Shown here: positions 47,468 to 55,152 of the stretch, one piece after another
How positions within the stretch are numbered: position 1 is the stretch's first letter
How the letters are laid out: every line of letters starts with the position of its first letter
Origin: Thiomonas sp. FB-6
Lineage (GTDB): Bacteria; Pseudomonadota; Gammaproteobacteria; Burkholderiales; Burkholderiaceae_C
Reading direction: 5' to 3'
NCBI RefSeq assembly: GCF_000377645.1
Contig: NZ_KB898474.1
Span: forward strand, 106,438-170,437
DNA: 64,000 nucleotides
The notes under the pieces: generated by a model
What the model saw: the letters and a program-made list of their open reading frames with translations, nothing else
Told to the model about the DNA's origin: nothing
The model's database searches: none
Made by a program: the position numbers and the translations under genes

Positions 47468-48631
47468 TCAGAAATCGTGGCGGATTCCGACGGCCATTCC
47501 GGTGGAGTCCTGGCCGGACACTCCGGTGAAGCCGTCGGTGGCGTCGCCGACCGCGCGGGTCGAGCCGGCGTCGTTGCTGACATGGGCGTACGAGGCATAC
47601 AGGTTAGTGCGCTTCGACATCGAATAGGTGTAGCCGATCGCATATTGCCTGGCGCTCGGCGCGGCCGGGTCGCCCAGGCCGAACCTGCTCTCGTCCAGCG
47701 AGGCCAGGATGTCGCCGCGCCCGGCCGGGATGGTCGCGCCCAGCAGCCAGGAGCTGTCGTCGCCGCTGAAGTAGTCCATGCGGGTGTGGCCGTACAGCGC
47801 GCTGAGCTTGAGCACGCCGAAGTCGTAGCCGCCCGAGACCTGGAACATTTTCAGCGCGCCGGTCTGCATGCCGTTGCCTCCGGGCTGCGCCACGAAGTCG
47901 TCGAGCAGCTGGAAGTCCACCGCGGCGAAGGCGCCCCCGGAGCGGTAGTTCACGCCGGCCACCCAGGTCTTCACGGCGTTTTGCTGCTGGTGCGTGGCGG
48001 GCACGATGTAGTCGTTCGGCAGCACGTTGAAGGCATAGCCCAGCGTGGTGTCGAAACCGTGGAAGGCCGGCGAGACGTAGGCCACGGTCTGGTTGGTCTC
48101 CAGCGCGGCGCCCGACAGTTCGGTGTTGATGTTGTTGTAGTTGCCGGTCATGCCCATCGCGAAGGGATCGGCGGCCTTCTCGTTCAGGTAGGCTAGGTTC
48201 ATCAGGCGCCCGGCCAGGAAGGTGCCGAAGCCGCCGGCCAGGCCGACGTAGTCCTGGCGCCCCATGAAGCCGGTGCCGCTGCAGTAGGCGCTGTCGCCGG
48301 CGGTGGCGCGTCCGGCGAAGCCGGCCGTGCCGGCGCCCAGCTGGCCGCCGCTGGCGCAAAAGCCCGTCTCCGCCCGGAACAGGGCCATCAGGCCGTCGCC
48401 CAGGTCCTCGCTGCCGGAGATGCCGATGCGCGAGGCCGACTGAGCGCCCGAACTCAACCCGGTGGTGCTCGCGGTCTGTCCGGGCGCGCCGCCCGCGGAG
48501 GGCGCCAGTCCGCTGAAGTGGGTCACTCCGAGGTCGATGGTGCCGTACAGCTGGACGCCGGTGTTGGCGCAGGCCAGTGGCGCGAGGCCGAAGACGCCGG
48601 CGACGGCGCAGGCGATGAATCGCATGTTCAT
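47468..48631 (-). CDS. Outer-membrane porin (Gram-negative porin, Burkholderiales type)
   Basis: A 387-residue outer-membrane beta-barrel protein with a signal peptide ending ACANTG. The mature N-terminus GVQLYGTIDLGVTHF, the SRIGISGSEDLGDGL and FMGRQDYVGLAG strands, and the C-terminal MAVGIRHDF with final Phe are hallmarks of trimeric general porins. Its ATG (48631) overlaps the stop of the hydrolase gene, and CAGGAGACA lies upstream. Being inside a transport operon suggests it is induced with the transporter to let the substrate across the outer membrane. Confidence 0.92.
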   Translation of the reverse strand: MNMRFIACAVAGVFGLAPLACANTGVQLYGTIDLGVTHFSGLAPSAGGAPGQTASTTGLSSGAQSASRIGISGSEDLGDGLMALFRAETGFCASGGQLGAGTAGFAGRATAGDSAYCSGTGFMGRQDYVGLAGGFGTFLAGRLMNLAYLNEKAADPFAMGMTGNYNNINTELSGAALETNQTVAYVSPAFHGFDTTLGYAFNVLPNDYIVPATHQQQNAVKTWVAGVNYRSGGAFAAVDFQLLDDFVAQPGGNGMQTGALKMFQVSGGYDFGVLKLSALYGHTRMDYFSGDDSSWLLGATIPAGRGDILASLDESRFGLGDPAAPSARQYAIGYTYSMSKRTNLYASYAHVSNDAGSTRAVGDATDGFTGVSGQDSTGMAVGIRHDF

Positions 48632-49560
48632 GGGTCTTGTCTCCTGGGGGTTTGGGTGAATCCCGCGGTGGCCTGCAGTTGCAGGAACCGCTCGATTTCG
48701 TGGATCTGATCGTCCACGTTGAGTGCCGGCGCGTGGCCGCAACCGGCAAAATCCACACGCCGGGCTCGGGGGCCGCGGCGGGTCATCGCCTCGGCGATCT
48801 CCGGGGTCAGCAGATCGGAGTCGGCGCCGCGCAGCAGCAGCACCGGCTGGCTCAGCGAGTCGTAGGCCTCCCACTGCTCGTAGTCCCGCGGCCGCGTGCT
48901 GAGCTGCGAGGCGATCTCCGGGTCGTAATGCAGGGTGAGGCGCCCGTCGGGCAGGCGCCGCAGCGAGTGCTCGGCCATGCTTCGCCACTGGGCATCGCTT
49001 TGCCAGCCGAAGGGCAGGTAGGCCTGGCGCATCCAGGCCTCGAGTTCGGTGACCGTGGCGAAGCTGGGCGGGCGGCCCACGTAGTCGCGGATGCGCTCCA
49101 GCGCCACGCGAGGCAGCGTGGGGCCGATGTCATTGAGCACCAGCGTGGCGATGCGCCCGCGCAGCGGCCCCGCCGCGGCGCGCAGCCCGATGGCCCCGCC
49201 CATCGAGGTGCCGATCCAGTGCAGCCGGCGCAGTCCCAGCCCCTCGACCAGCTGGACCGCCAATTCGACGTAGGCGTCCATGCAGTAGTCCAGCGCGGGC
49301 TCGGAACTCCATTGCGACAGACCGCGCCCGAGGGTATCCGGGCAAATCACCCGAAAGATCCTGGATAACCGTCCGGCGATGACGTCGAAATCCCGTCCGG
49401 TGCGCGCGAGTCCGTGCCACATGATAATGGGATGGTTCTCTGGATATCCCCATTCAAGATAATGAATCTCGTGTTTTCCGAAGCGCAGGTAATTCGATGC
49501 GCAAGGCGGGCCGGACCCTTGTGAATGCGGGGGCTGGCCTGGGTGTCCCTGTGTTTTCAT
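48628..49560 (-). CDS. Alpha/beta hydrolase
   Basis: A 310-residue alpha/beta-fold hydrolase. The oxyanion region is IIMWHGLARTGRDFD, the nucleophile elbow GTSMGG holds the Ser, the acid is Asp in RGADSDLLTPE and the His is in CGHAPAL, so the triad is complete. No signal peptide is seen, so it acts in the cytoplasm on the imported compound, probably an ester, amide or lactone. It is first in the operon with the porin and Liv-type transporter, and its stop overlaps the porin start. The N-terminal 25 residues and upstream DNA are less GC-rich than average. Confidence 0.9.
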   Translation of the reverse strand: MKTQGHPGQPPHSQGSGPPCASNYLRFGKHEIHYLEWGYPENHPIIMWHGLARTGRDFDVIAGRLSRIFRVICPDTLGRGLSQWSSEPALDYCMDAYVELAVQLVEGLGLRRLHWIGTSMGGAIGLRAAAGPLRGRIATLVLNDIGPTLPRVALERIRDYVGRPPSFATVTELEAWMRQAYLPFGWQSDAQWRSMAEHSLRRLPDGRLTLHYDPEIASQLSTRPRDYEQWEAYDSLSQPVLLLRGADSDLLTPEIAEAMTRRGPRARRVDFAGCGHAPALNVDDQIHEIERFLQLQATAGFTQTPRRQDP

Positions 49561-49644
49561 ATAACGGGCTCGCGGGTTAATGCCGATGTCTCCGAGGCGA
49601 CGCGAGTGTAGGCTTCGCGAAGTCCGCCGCAAGCGTTTTGCCGG

Positions 49645-49650
49645 TATAGT
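49645..49650 (+). promoter_or_regulatory. Possible -10 element for the AraC-family gene
   Basis: TATAGT at 49645-49650 lies about 65 bp before the AraC-family ATG. No good -35 sits at normal spacing. A perfect 10-bp palindrome CTTCGCGAAG (49613-49622) lies just upstream and could be a regulator site. Confidence 0.3.
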
Positions 49651-49716
49651 GCGGGGCAGTGCAAGAAGACGGACAGCCTGGGTCAAATCACCCGGGCTGG
49701 CGAGGAGGCCACATTC

Positions 49717-50670
49717 ATGAGCTACACGAGCCTGGCGATCGCCGGAATCGATCGCTGCGACAGCTGGCGGGCGGCCATGGCCGACGCCTTCGGCCCCTTC
49801 GAGGTGCAGCCGAGGGACCGCCATTTCACCGGGCAGCTGCGCTACCAGCGCCGCGCCGGCCTGCAGTTCAACGACCTGCACTACGCGGGCCAGAACATCG
49901 AGCGCACGCGCGGCAACGCCTCCTGCCTGAGCGAGGAGTTCTACACCTTCGGCATGCCGGTGTCGGGGCCGCTGAGTGTCGAGCGCCGGGGCGAGAGCTT
50001 CGACGTGGCCCCCGGCTGCGTGTACCTGATGAACCAGGGCCTGCCGTACAAGGCGCTGGCCCATGGCGAGAGCGGCTTCCGCAGCCTCAGCATCTCGATT
50101 CCCAGTTCCGCCTTGCTGCTGCGCAGCAGGAATCTTCCCTCGTTCTGCAAGATGGATCTCGCGGGCTCGCTCAAGGGATCCATGCTGCGCACGTATTTCA
50201 GCCAGATTTTCGACAACCTCGATTCATGGCGCGACGACGAGTTGTCGGCCATGTGCGAGCAGTTCATCGATCTCGTGTCCATGTTCCTGCTGCGTGACGA
50301 GCAGGGCCAGGCCTCGGAGACGGACAGCAGCGTGAGCGTCGCGCATCGCACGCGCATCCTGGCCTATATCCGGCTGCATCTCTCCGACCCGGGGCTGGAC
50401 GCCGAAGACATTGCACAAGGCTGCGGAATATCCACGCGATACCTTTACAAGATCCTGGGAAAGGTCGGAATTTCCGTCGAAGCCACGATCTTCGAGCAGC
50501 GTCTTCTCAAATGCCGCGACATGCTGGCCAGCCCCACCGAACGCGCGCACGGCATCGCCGAGCTGTGCTATCGCTGCGGCTTCCGCCAGGCCGCGCATTT
50601 CAGCCGCATGTTCAAGGCGCGCTACGGCGAGACCCCGCGCGAGTTCCGCGCCAGGACGCTGCAGCCCTGA
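49717..50670 (+). CDS. AraC-family transcriptional regulator
   Basis: A 317-residue regulator with an N-terminal AraC-binding-like (cupin) domain of the type seen in aromatic-compound activators (EEFYTFGMPVSGPLSVERRG, MNQGLPYKALAHGE) and a C-terminal double helix-turn-helix (IAQGCGISTRYLYKIL, ELCYRCGFRQAAHFSRMFKARYG). GAGGAGG gives a strong ribosome binding site. It is divergent from the hydrolase-porin-liv operon, 156 bp apart, and is its probable activator. Confidence 0.92.
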   Translation: MSYTSLAIAGIDRCDSWRAAMADAFGPFEVQPRDRHFTGQLRYQRRAGLQFNDLHYAGQNIERTRGNASCLSEEFYTFGMPVSGPLSVERRGESFDVAPGCVYLMNQGLPYKALAHGESGFRSLSISIPSSALLLRSRNLPSFCKMDLAGSLKGSMLRTYFSQIFDNLDSWRDDELSAMCEQFIDLVSMFLLRDEQGQASETDSSVSVAHRTRILAYIRLHLSDPGLDAEDIAQGCGISTRYLYKILGKVGISVEATIFEQRLLKCRDMLASPTERAHGIAELCYRCGFRQAAHFSRMFKARYGETPREFRARTLQP

Positions 50671-50811
50671 GCCCCCGGCGGCTTGCCTTGCGGGTGCCGC
50701 CGCGGTGTCATCGCGCGGCCGCCAGGCCGTGTTATCGTGCGTCTTCCTGCCCCGATCCCGAGGGCCGTGCAGCGGCGCCGCCGGGATCCCGACCCTCAGG
50801 GGGATCCGACG

Positions 50812-51093
50812 ATGAACGAACAGGCCAGGGATTGCGATCTGCTCAGCTTCGGCGTGCGCATCGACAGCGCGCGCGACGCCGAGCAGCTTCGCTGGTTGCT
50901 CGCGCATGCCAGCGCGCGGGACATCCGGCTCACCGCGGCGGGGCTTTGCGCCAGGCGGGCGCCGGATCCGCAGCGGGTCATCGCCGCGCTGGGGCTGGAG
51001 CGCCGCGGGCACCGCAGGAGCGAGCCGGTCCCGCTGGAACTCGCCCAGGCCCGCGCGCGCAAGCGCCAGCAGGGCTGGCGCGGCACCCCCTGA
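50812..51093 (+). CDS. Small protein, function unknown
   Basis: A 93-residue basic protein starting MNEQARDCDLLSFGVRIDS, with GGGGA about 9 nt before the ATG. It has no signal peptide or membrane segment. The C-terminal third is Arg-rich (RRGHRRSEP, ARARKRQQGW), which could bind nucleic acid. I do not recognise the family. It lies between the AraC gene and a convergent copper-chaperone gene. The good ribosome binding site and codon use support a real gene. Confidence 0.55.
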   Translation: MNEQARDCDLLSFGVRIDSARDAEQLRWLLAHASARDIRLTAAGLCARRAPDPQRVIAALGLERRGHRRSEPVPLELAQARARKRQQGWRGTP

Positions 51094-51130
51094 ATCCGGC
51101 GGCGCCGCGGCCCCGCCGCGGCGCGCGGCA

Positions 51131-51679
51131 TCAATGGCCTGGCTGCGGCATCGGCATGCCCTGCATGCCGCCGTGCTGCTGCGCATCGCCGGGCCCCTGG
51201 CCATCGCCCGAGGCGCCGGGCTTGCGCACCTCGAAGGGCACGCGCATCTGCCGGCCGTCGGCGAAGCGCAGGACCACGGGAACCTGGTCGCCCGGGTGCA
51301 CCTCGTGGCGCGCCTGCATGAGCATGATGTGGTAGCCGCCCGGCTTGAACTGCAGCTCGCCGTGCGCGGGTACCTCGACCCTGGCCACCGGCAGCATGTG
51401 CATCGTGCCGTCGCGCATCTCACTGTGGTGCAGCATGGTCTGCCCGTAATCGGGGCTGGAGGCCGCCACCAGAGCAACGGGGCGGTTCGAGTCGTTGTGC
51501 AGCACCATGTAGCCGCCGGCGGGCAGGCCCGCGGGCAGCCAGCGGATCCAGGCGCCGGTCACGTGCACGGCCGAGGGTGCTTGCGCGAGGGCGCCCGCGC
51601 TGAAACCCAGCGCGGCGCCTGCGAGCAGGGCAAGGCAGGAGCGGCGGCCCAGGGCGCGCCAGGGGGTGGAGAGATGCAT
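51131..51679 (-). CDS. Periplasmic copper chaperone PCu(A)C
   Basis: A 182-residue exported protein with signal peptide ending GALAQAPS. The copper site of the PCu(A)C family is present: His and Met in MLHHSEMRDGTMHMLPV and the later GGYHIMLM pattern (H-x10-M-x21-H-x-M type). The tail is His/Met-rich (QQHGGMQGMPMPQPGH) and may add copper sites. Such chaperones deliver Cu(I) to the CuA centre of cytochrome oxidase. The preceding gene on the same strand, a DUF2946-like protein, is a frequent neighbour. Confidence 0.9.
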   Translation of the reverse strand: MHLSTPWRALGRRSCLALLAGAALGFSAGALAQAPSAVHVTGAWIRWLPAGLPAGGYMVLHNDSNRPVALVAASSPDYGQTMLHHSEMRDGTMHMLPVARVEVPAHGELQFKPGGYHIMLMQARHEVHPGDQVPVVLRFADGRQMRVPFEVRKPGASGDGQGPGDAQQHGGMQGMPMPQPGH

Positions 51680-51796
51680 GATGAATTCCTAGGGTGAATC
51701 GGGTGGGGGCGAGTTCCCGCCGCGGCGGTGGCGCGCCGGCGCCGCACCGGCATGCGGTGCGCCCGGACGCGCACCGACCTCGGCGAGAGCCGGGGC

Positions 51797-52195
51797 TCAG
51801 CAGGCCGTTGCGAACCTGGAGGGGGCCGGGCGTGCCGGTGGGGCGCGCGGCAGTGGCCGCCGGGTCCCGCTGCTCCACGCGGGCGCGCCGGGCGCGGCGT
51901 CCGCCACGCGCAGCCTGCCCGGCGACGGCAGGGGCAGGGCGGTCTTCGACGGCGGCAGGCCCCAGCCAAGCCCGCCGGAGACCGACGGGGTCGCGCTGAA
52001 ACTCAGCCGGATCCGGCGCAGCGGTCCATGGCCGTCCGGCGCGCCCGCATGCGCCGAGCAGTAAGGCACCACGACGGTGCGCGCGTCGGGCTGCAGCGCT
52101 GCCGCCCAGGGCGCGCACGCGTAGGCCGCCAGCAGCATCCACACGAGGATGCCGCCGCGGGCGGTCAGCGAGCGCAGGCATCGGGGCAGGTTCAT
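51797..52195 (-). CDS. DUF2946-like small exported protein
   Basis: A 132-residue protein starting MNLPRCLRSL, with a hydrophobic segment GGILVWMLLAAYACAPWAAAL and then VVPYCSAHAGAPDGHGPLRR, which resembles the short DUF2946 proteins found next to PCu(A)C and TonB-type copper genes. CGGGAGAC is upstream of the ATG at 52195. The second half is Pro/Ala/Arg-rich and looks disordered. Function is unknown; a role in copper handling is inferred from its neighbour 117 bp downstream. Confidence 0.6.
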   Translation of the reverse strand: MNLPRCLRSLTARGGILVWMLLAAYACAPWAAALQPDARTVVVPYCSAHAGAPDGHGPLRRIRLSFSATPSVSGGLGWGLPPSKTALPLPSPGRLRVADAAPGAPAWSSGTRRPLPRAPPARPAPSRFATAC

Positions 52196-52320
52196 GGCGC
52201 AGTCTCCCGGGCATGCTAGCGCGCCCGGGGTCCGCGCGTCGAAGCTCGCACGACCGCGCATCGACCGTCCGCAATTTCCGCGCGGCCCGGTGCCGCGCCC
52301 TCCCTCGCCCGGCCCACGTT

Positions 52321-52380
52321 GCCACATAGGTAAAAATAACTAAAGCATCATGTCGTAGATGTAAATTGTGTTTATTTCAG
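52321..52380 (+). promoter_or_regulatory. AT-rich promoter island of the cbb operon with a CbbR-type box
   Basis: These 60 bp are only 32% GC in a genome near 70%. TAAATTGTGTTTA (52362-52374) is a palindromic T-N11-A LysR box. An imperfect repeat TAGGTA-AAAA-TAACTA lies at 52327-52342. A possible promoter is TTGCCA (52319) with TAAAGC 16 bp on. The 5' leader to cbbL is about 90-120 nt. Confidence 0.65.
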
Positions 52381-52463
52381 TCGATGGTTATGGTTACGCC
52401 AAGCCAGGAGGCCGCGACGTTCGCGCAAAGGCTTTCGGCCCCATTTCCCAAGGAGTCATCGAC

Positions 52464-53885
52464 ATGGCAGTGAAGACCTACCAGGCCGGCGTGAAGGAGT
52501 ACCGGCAGACCTACTGGATGCCCGAGTACACCCCGCTCGACAGCGACATCCTGGCCTGTTTCAAGATCACCCCGCAGCCGGGCGTGGATCGCGAGGAAGC
52601 CGCTGCCGCGGTGGCCGCCGAATCCTCCACCGGGACCTGGACCACGGTGTGGACCGACCTGCTCACGGACCTGGAACACTACAAGGGCCGCGCCTACCGC
52701 ATCGAGGACGTGCCGGGCGACGACACCTGTTTCTACGCCTTCGTCGCCTACCCGATCGACCTGTTCGAGGAGGGCTCGGTGGTCAACGTGTTCACCTCGC
52801 TGGTGGGCAACGTGTTCGGCTTCAAGGCCCTCCGCGCGCTGCGCCTGGAGGACGTGCGCTTCCCGCTGGCCTACGTGAAGACCTGCAACGGACCGCCCCA
52901 CGGCATCCAGGTCGAGCGCGACATCATGAACAAGTACGGGCGCCCGCTGCTGGGCTGCACCATCAAGCCCAAGCTGGGCCTGTCGGCGAAGAACTACGGG
53001 CGCGCGGTGTACGAGTGCCTGCGCGGCGGCCTGGACTTCACCAAGGACGACGAGAACGTCAACTCCCAGCCCTTCATGCGCTGGAAGCAGCGCTTCGACT
53101 TCGTCATGGAGGCCATCAACAAGTCCGAGGCCGAGACCGGCGAGCGCAAGGGACACTACCTCAACGTCACCGCGCCGACGCCCGACGAGATGTTCAAGCG
53201 CGCCGAATACGCCAAGTCCATCGGCGCGCCCATCATCATGCACGACTACCTGACCGGCGGCTTCTGCGCCAACACCGGCCTGGCCCAGTGGTGCCGCGAC
53301 AACGGAGTGCTGCTGCACATCCACCGCGCCATGCACGCCGTGCTGGACCGCAACCCGCACCACGGCATCCACTTCCGCGTGCTGTCCAAGGCGCTGCGCC
53401 TGTCGGGCGGCGACCACCTGCACTCCGGTACCGTGGTGGGCAAGCTCGAGGGCGACCGCGAGGCGACCCTGGGCTGGATCGACATCATGCGCGACAGCTT
53501 CATCAAGGAAGACCGCTCGCGGGGCATTTTCTTCGACCAGGACTGGGGTTCGATGCCCGGCATGCTGCCGGTGGCCTCGGGCGGCATCCACGTCTGGCAC
53601 ATGCCGGCGCTGGTGAGCATCTTCGGTGACGACTCGGTGCTGCAGTTCGGCGGCGGCACGCTGGGCCATCCCTGGGGCAACGCGGCCGGCGCCGCGGCCA
53701 ACCGCGTGGCGCTGGAAGCCTGCGTGCAGGCGCGCAACGAGGGTCGCCAACTGGAGAAGGAAGGCAAGGAGATCCTGAGTGCGGCGGCGAAGGATTCCCC
53801 GGAGCTGAAGATCGCCATGGAAACCTGGAAGGAAATCAAGTTCGAGTTCGACACCGTCGACAAGCTCGACGTGGCCAACCGCTGA
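52464..53885 (+). CDS. cbbL: RuBisCO form IA large subunit
   Basis: A 473-residue carboxylase large chain, catalysing CO2 fixation onto ribulose bisphosphate. Active-site parts are intact: [18 protein letters not shown], the carbamylated Lys in [11 protein letters not shown], loop 6 [10 protein letters not shown] and [12 protein letters not shown]. The sequence is of the green-like form IA type. It starts at ATG 52464 with AAGGAG 9 nt upstream; an in-frame extension to 52368 lacks a ribosome site. Followed by cbbS, cbbQ and cbbO with no carboxysome genes, it belongs to the non-carboxysomal IAq group. Confidence 0.98.
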   Translation: MAVKTYQAGVKEYRQTYWMPEYTPLDSDILACFKITPQPGVDREEAAAAVAAESSTGTWTTVWTDLLTDLEHYKGRAYRIEDVPGDDTCFYAFVAYPIDLFEEGSVVNVFTSLVGNVFGFKALRALRLEDVRFPLAYVKTCNGPPHGIQVERDIMNKYGRPLLGCTIKPKLGLSAKNYGRAVYECLRGGLDFTKDDENVNSQPFMRWKQRFDFVMEAINKSEAETGERKGHYLNVTAPTPDEMFKRAEYAKSIGAPIIMHDYLTGGFCANTGLAQWCRDNGVLLHIHRAMHAVLDRNPHHGIHFRVLSKALRLSGGDHLHSGTVVGKLEGDREATLGWIDIMRDSFIKEDRSRGIFFDQDWGSMPGMLPVASGGIHVWHMPALVSIFGDDSVLQFGGGTLGHPWGNAAGAAANRVALEACVQARNEGRQLEKEGKEILSAAAKDSPELKIAMETWKEIKFEFDTVDKLDVANR

Positions 53886-53927
53886 TCCCTCCCCCGCCCC
53901 CACAGACCTTTCGACAAGGAATCCAAC

Positions 53928-54257
53928 ATGGCTACCGTCCAGGCGTACAAGTCCGCCAAGAAGTACGAAACCTTCTCCTACATGCCCCAGATGAGCCCCG
54001 AGCAGGTGCGGCGCCAGATCGGCTTCGCGCTGGCCAAGGGCTGGAACCCCGCGGTCGAGCACACCGAGCGCAGCACCCTGGCCAAGGTCAGCTTCTGGTA
54101 CATGTGGAAGCTGCCGATGTTCGGTGAGCAGTCGGTGGACGCCGTGATCGAGGAACTCGAGGCCTGCCACCGCGAATTCCCCGACCACATGGTGCGCTTC
54201 GTCGCGTACGACAACTACGCGCAAAGCCAAGGCACCGCCTTCGTGGTGTATCGCTGA
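53928..54257 (+). CDS. cbbS: RuBisCO form I small subunit
   Basis: A 109-residue small chain of the L8S8 enzyme. It has the conserved [23 protein letters not shown] start and [10 protein letters not shown] in the middle. AAGGAA precedes the ATG, 42 bp after cbbL. Length is normal for form IA. Confidence 0.97.
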   Translation: MATVQAYKSAKKYETFSYMPQMSPEQVRRQIGFALAKGWNPAVEHTERSTLAKVSFWYMWKLPMFGEQSVDAVIEELEACHREFPDHMVRFVAYDNYAQSQGTAFVVYR

Positions 54258-54272
54258 GTCGGGAGGGCCGTC

Positions 54273-55112
54273 ATGACGAACATCGCGCGCAGCCCCGCCG
54301 CCGTCGTGGCGGCCGATCCGCTCGAAGCCTACCGCGTCGAGCGCGAGCCTTACTACCGCAGCGTGGCCGACGAGGTCGCGCTGTACGAGGTGGCGTATTC
54401 GGTCCGCATGCCGGTGATGCTCAAGGGGCCCACCGGCTGCGGCAAGACCCGCTTCGTGGAGTACATGGCCTGGAAGCTGGGGCGGCCCCTGCTGACCGTG
54501 GCCTGCAACGAGGACATGACCGCCAGCGACCTGGTCGGGCGCTACCTGCTGGACGCCGGCGGCACGCGCTGGCAGGACGGTCCGCTGGCCCTGGCCGCCC
54601 GCCTGGGCGCCATCTGCTACCTCGACGAGGTGGTCGAGGCACGCCAGGACACCACGGTGGCCATCCACCCGCTGACCGACGCGCGGCGCATGCTCCCGCT
54701 GGAGAAGAAGGGCGAGGTGATCCACGCCCACCCGGACTTCCAGCTCGTCATCTCCTACAACCCGGGCTACCAGAGCCTGATGAAGGACCTGAAGCAGTCG
54801 ACCAAGCAGCGCTTCGCGGCGCTGGACTTCCAGTATCCGCGTGCCGAGGTGGAAGCCGAGATCGTCGCCCACGAGTCGGGAGTCGGCGCCGAGGTGGCCG
54901 CCAAGCTGGTGCACGTCGCCGAACGCTCGCGCAACCTGAAGGGCCACGGCCTGGACGAGGGCCTGTCCACCCGCATGCTCATCTACGCGGGCTCGCTGAT
55001 AGCCCGCGGCGTGGGCGCGCAGGAGGCCTGCCGCATGGCCCTGGTGCGTCCGATCACCGACGACCCGGACATGCGCGATGCGCTCGACGCCACCGTGACC
55101 ACCTACTTCTGA
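54273..55112 (+). CDS. cbbQ: RuBisCO activase AAA+ subunit
   Basis: A 279-residue MoxR-type AAA+ ATPase. Walker A is GPTGCGKTR, Walker B is [14 protein letters not shown], and the sensor region [11 protein letters not shown] is conserved. CbbQ hexamers with one CbbO remove tight-binding sugar phosphates from form I RuBisCO. It starts 15 bp after cbbS and is followed 40 bp later by cbbO. Confidence 0.96.
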   Translation: MTNIARSPAAVVAADPLEAYRVEREPYYRSVADEVALYEVAYSVRMPVMLKGPTGCGKTRFVEYMAWKLGRPLLTVACNEDMTASDLVGRYLLDAGGTRWQDGPLALAARLGAICYLDEVVEARQDTTVAIHPLTDARRMLPLEKKGEVIHAHPDFQLVISYNPGYQSLMKDLKQSTKQRFAALDFQYPRAEVEAEIVAHESGVGAEVAAKLVHVAERSRNLKGHGLDEGLSTRMLIYAGSLIARGVGAQEACRMALVRPITDDPDMRDALDATVTTYF

Positions 55113-55152
55113 TCCGCGGCGCGCCTGCCCGCCGGCGCGCCGCCCCCAGGCC

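Noticed and set aside
52368..52463. In-frame upstream extension of cbbL
   Set aside because: No ribosome binding site there, it falls in the AT-rich promoter island, and the ATG at 52464 with AAGGAG gives the normal N-terminus.
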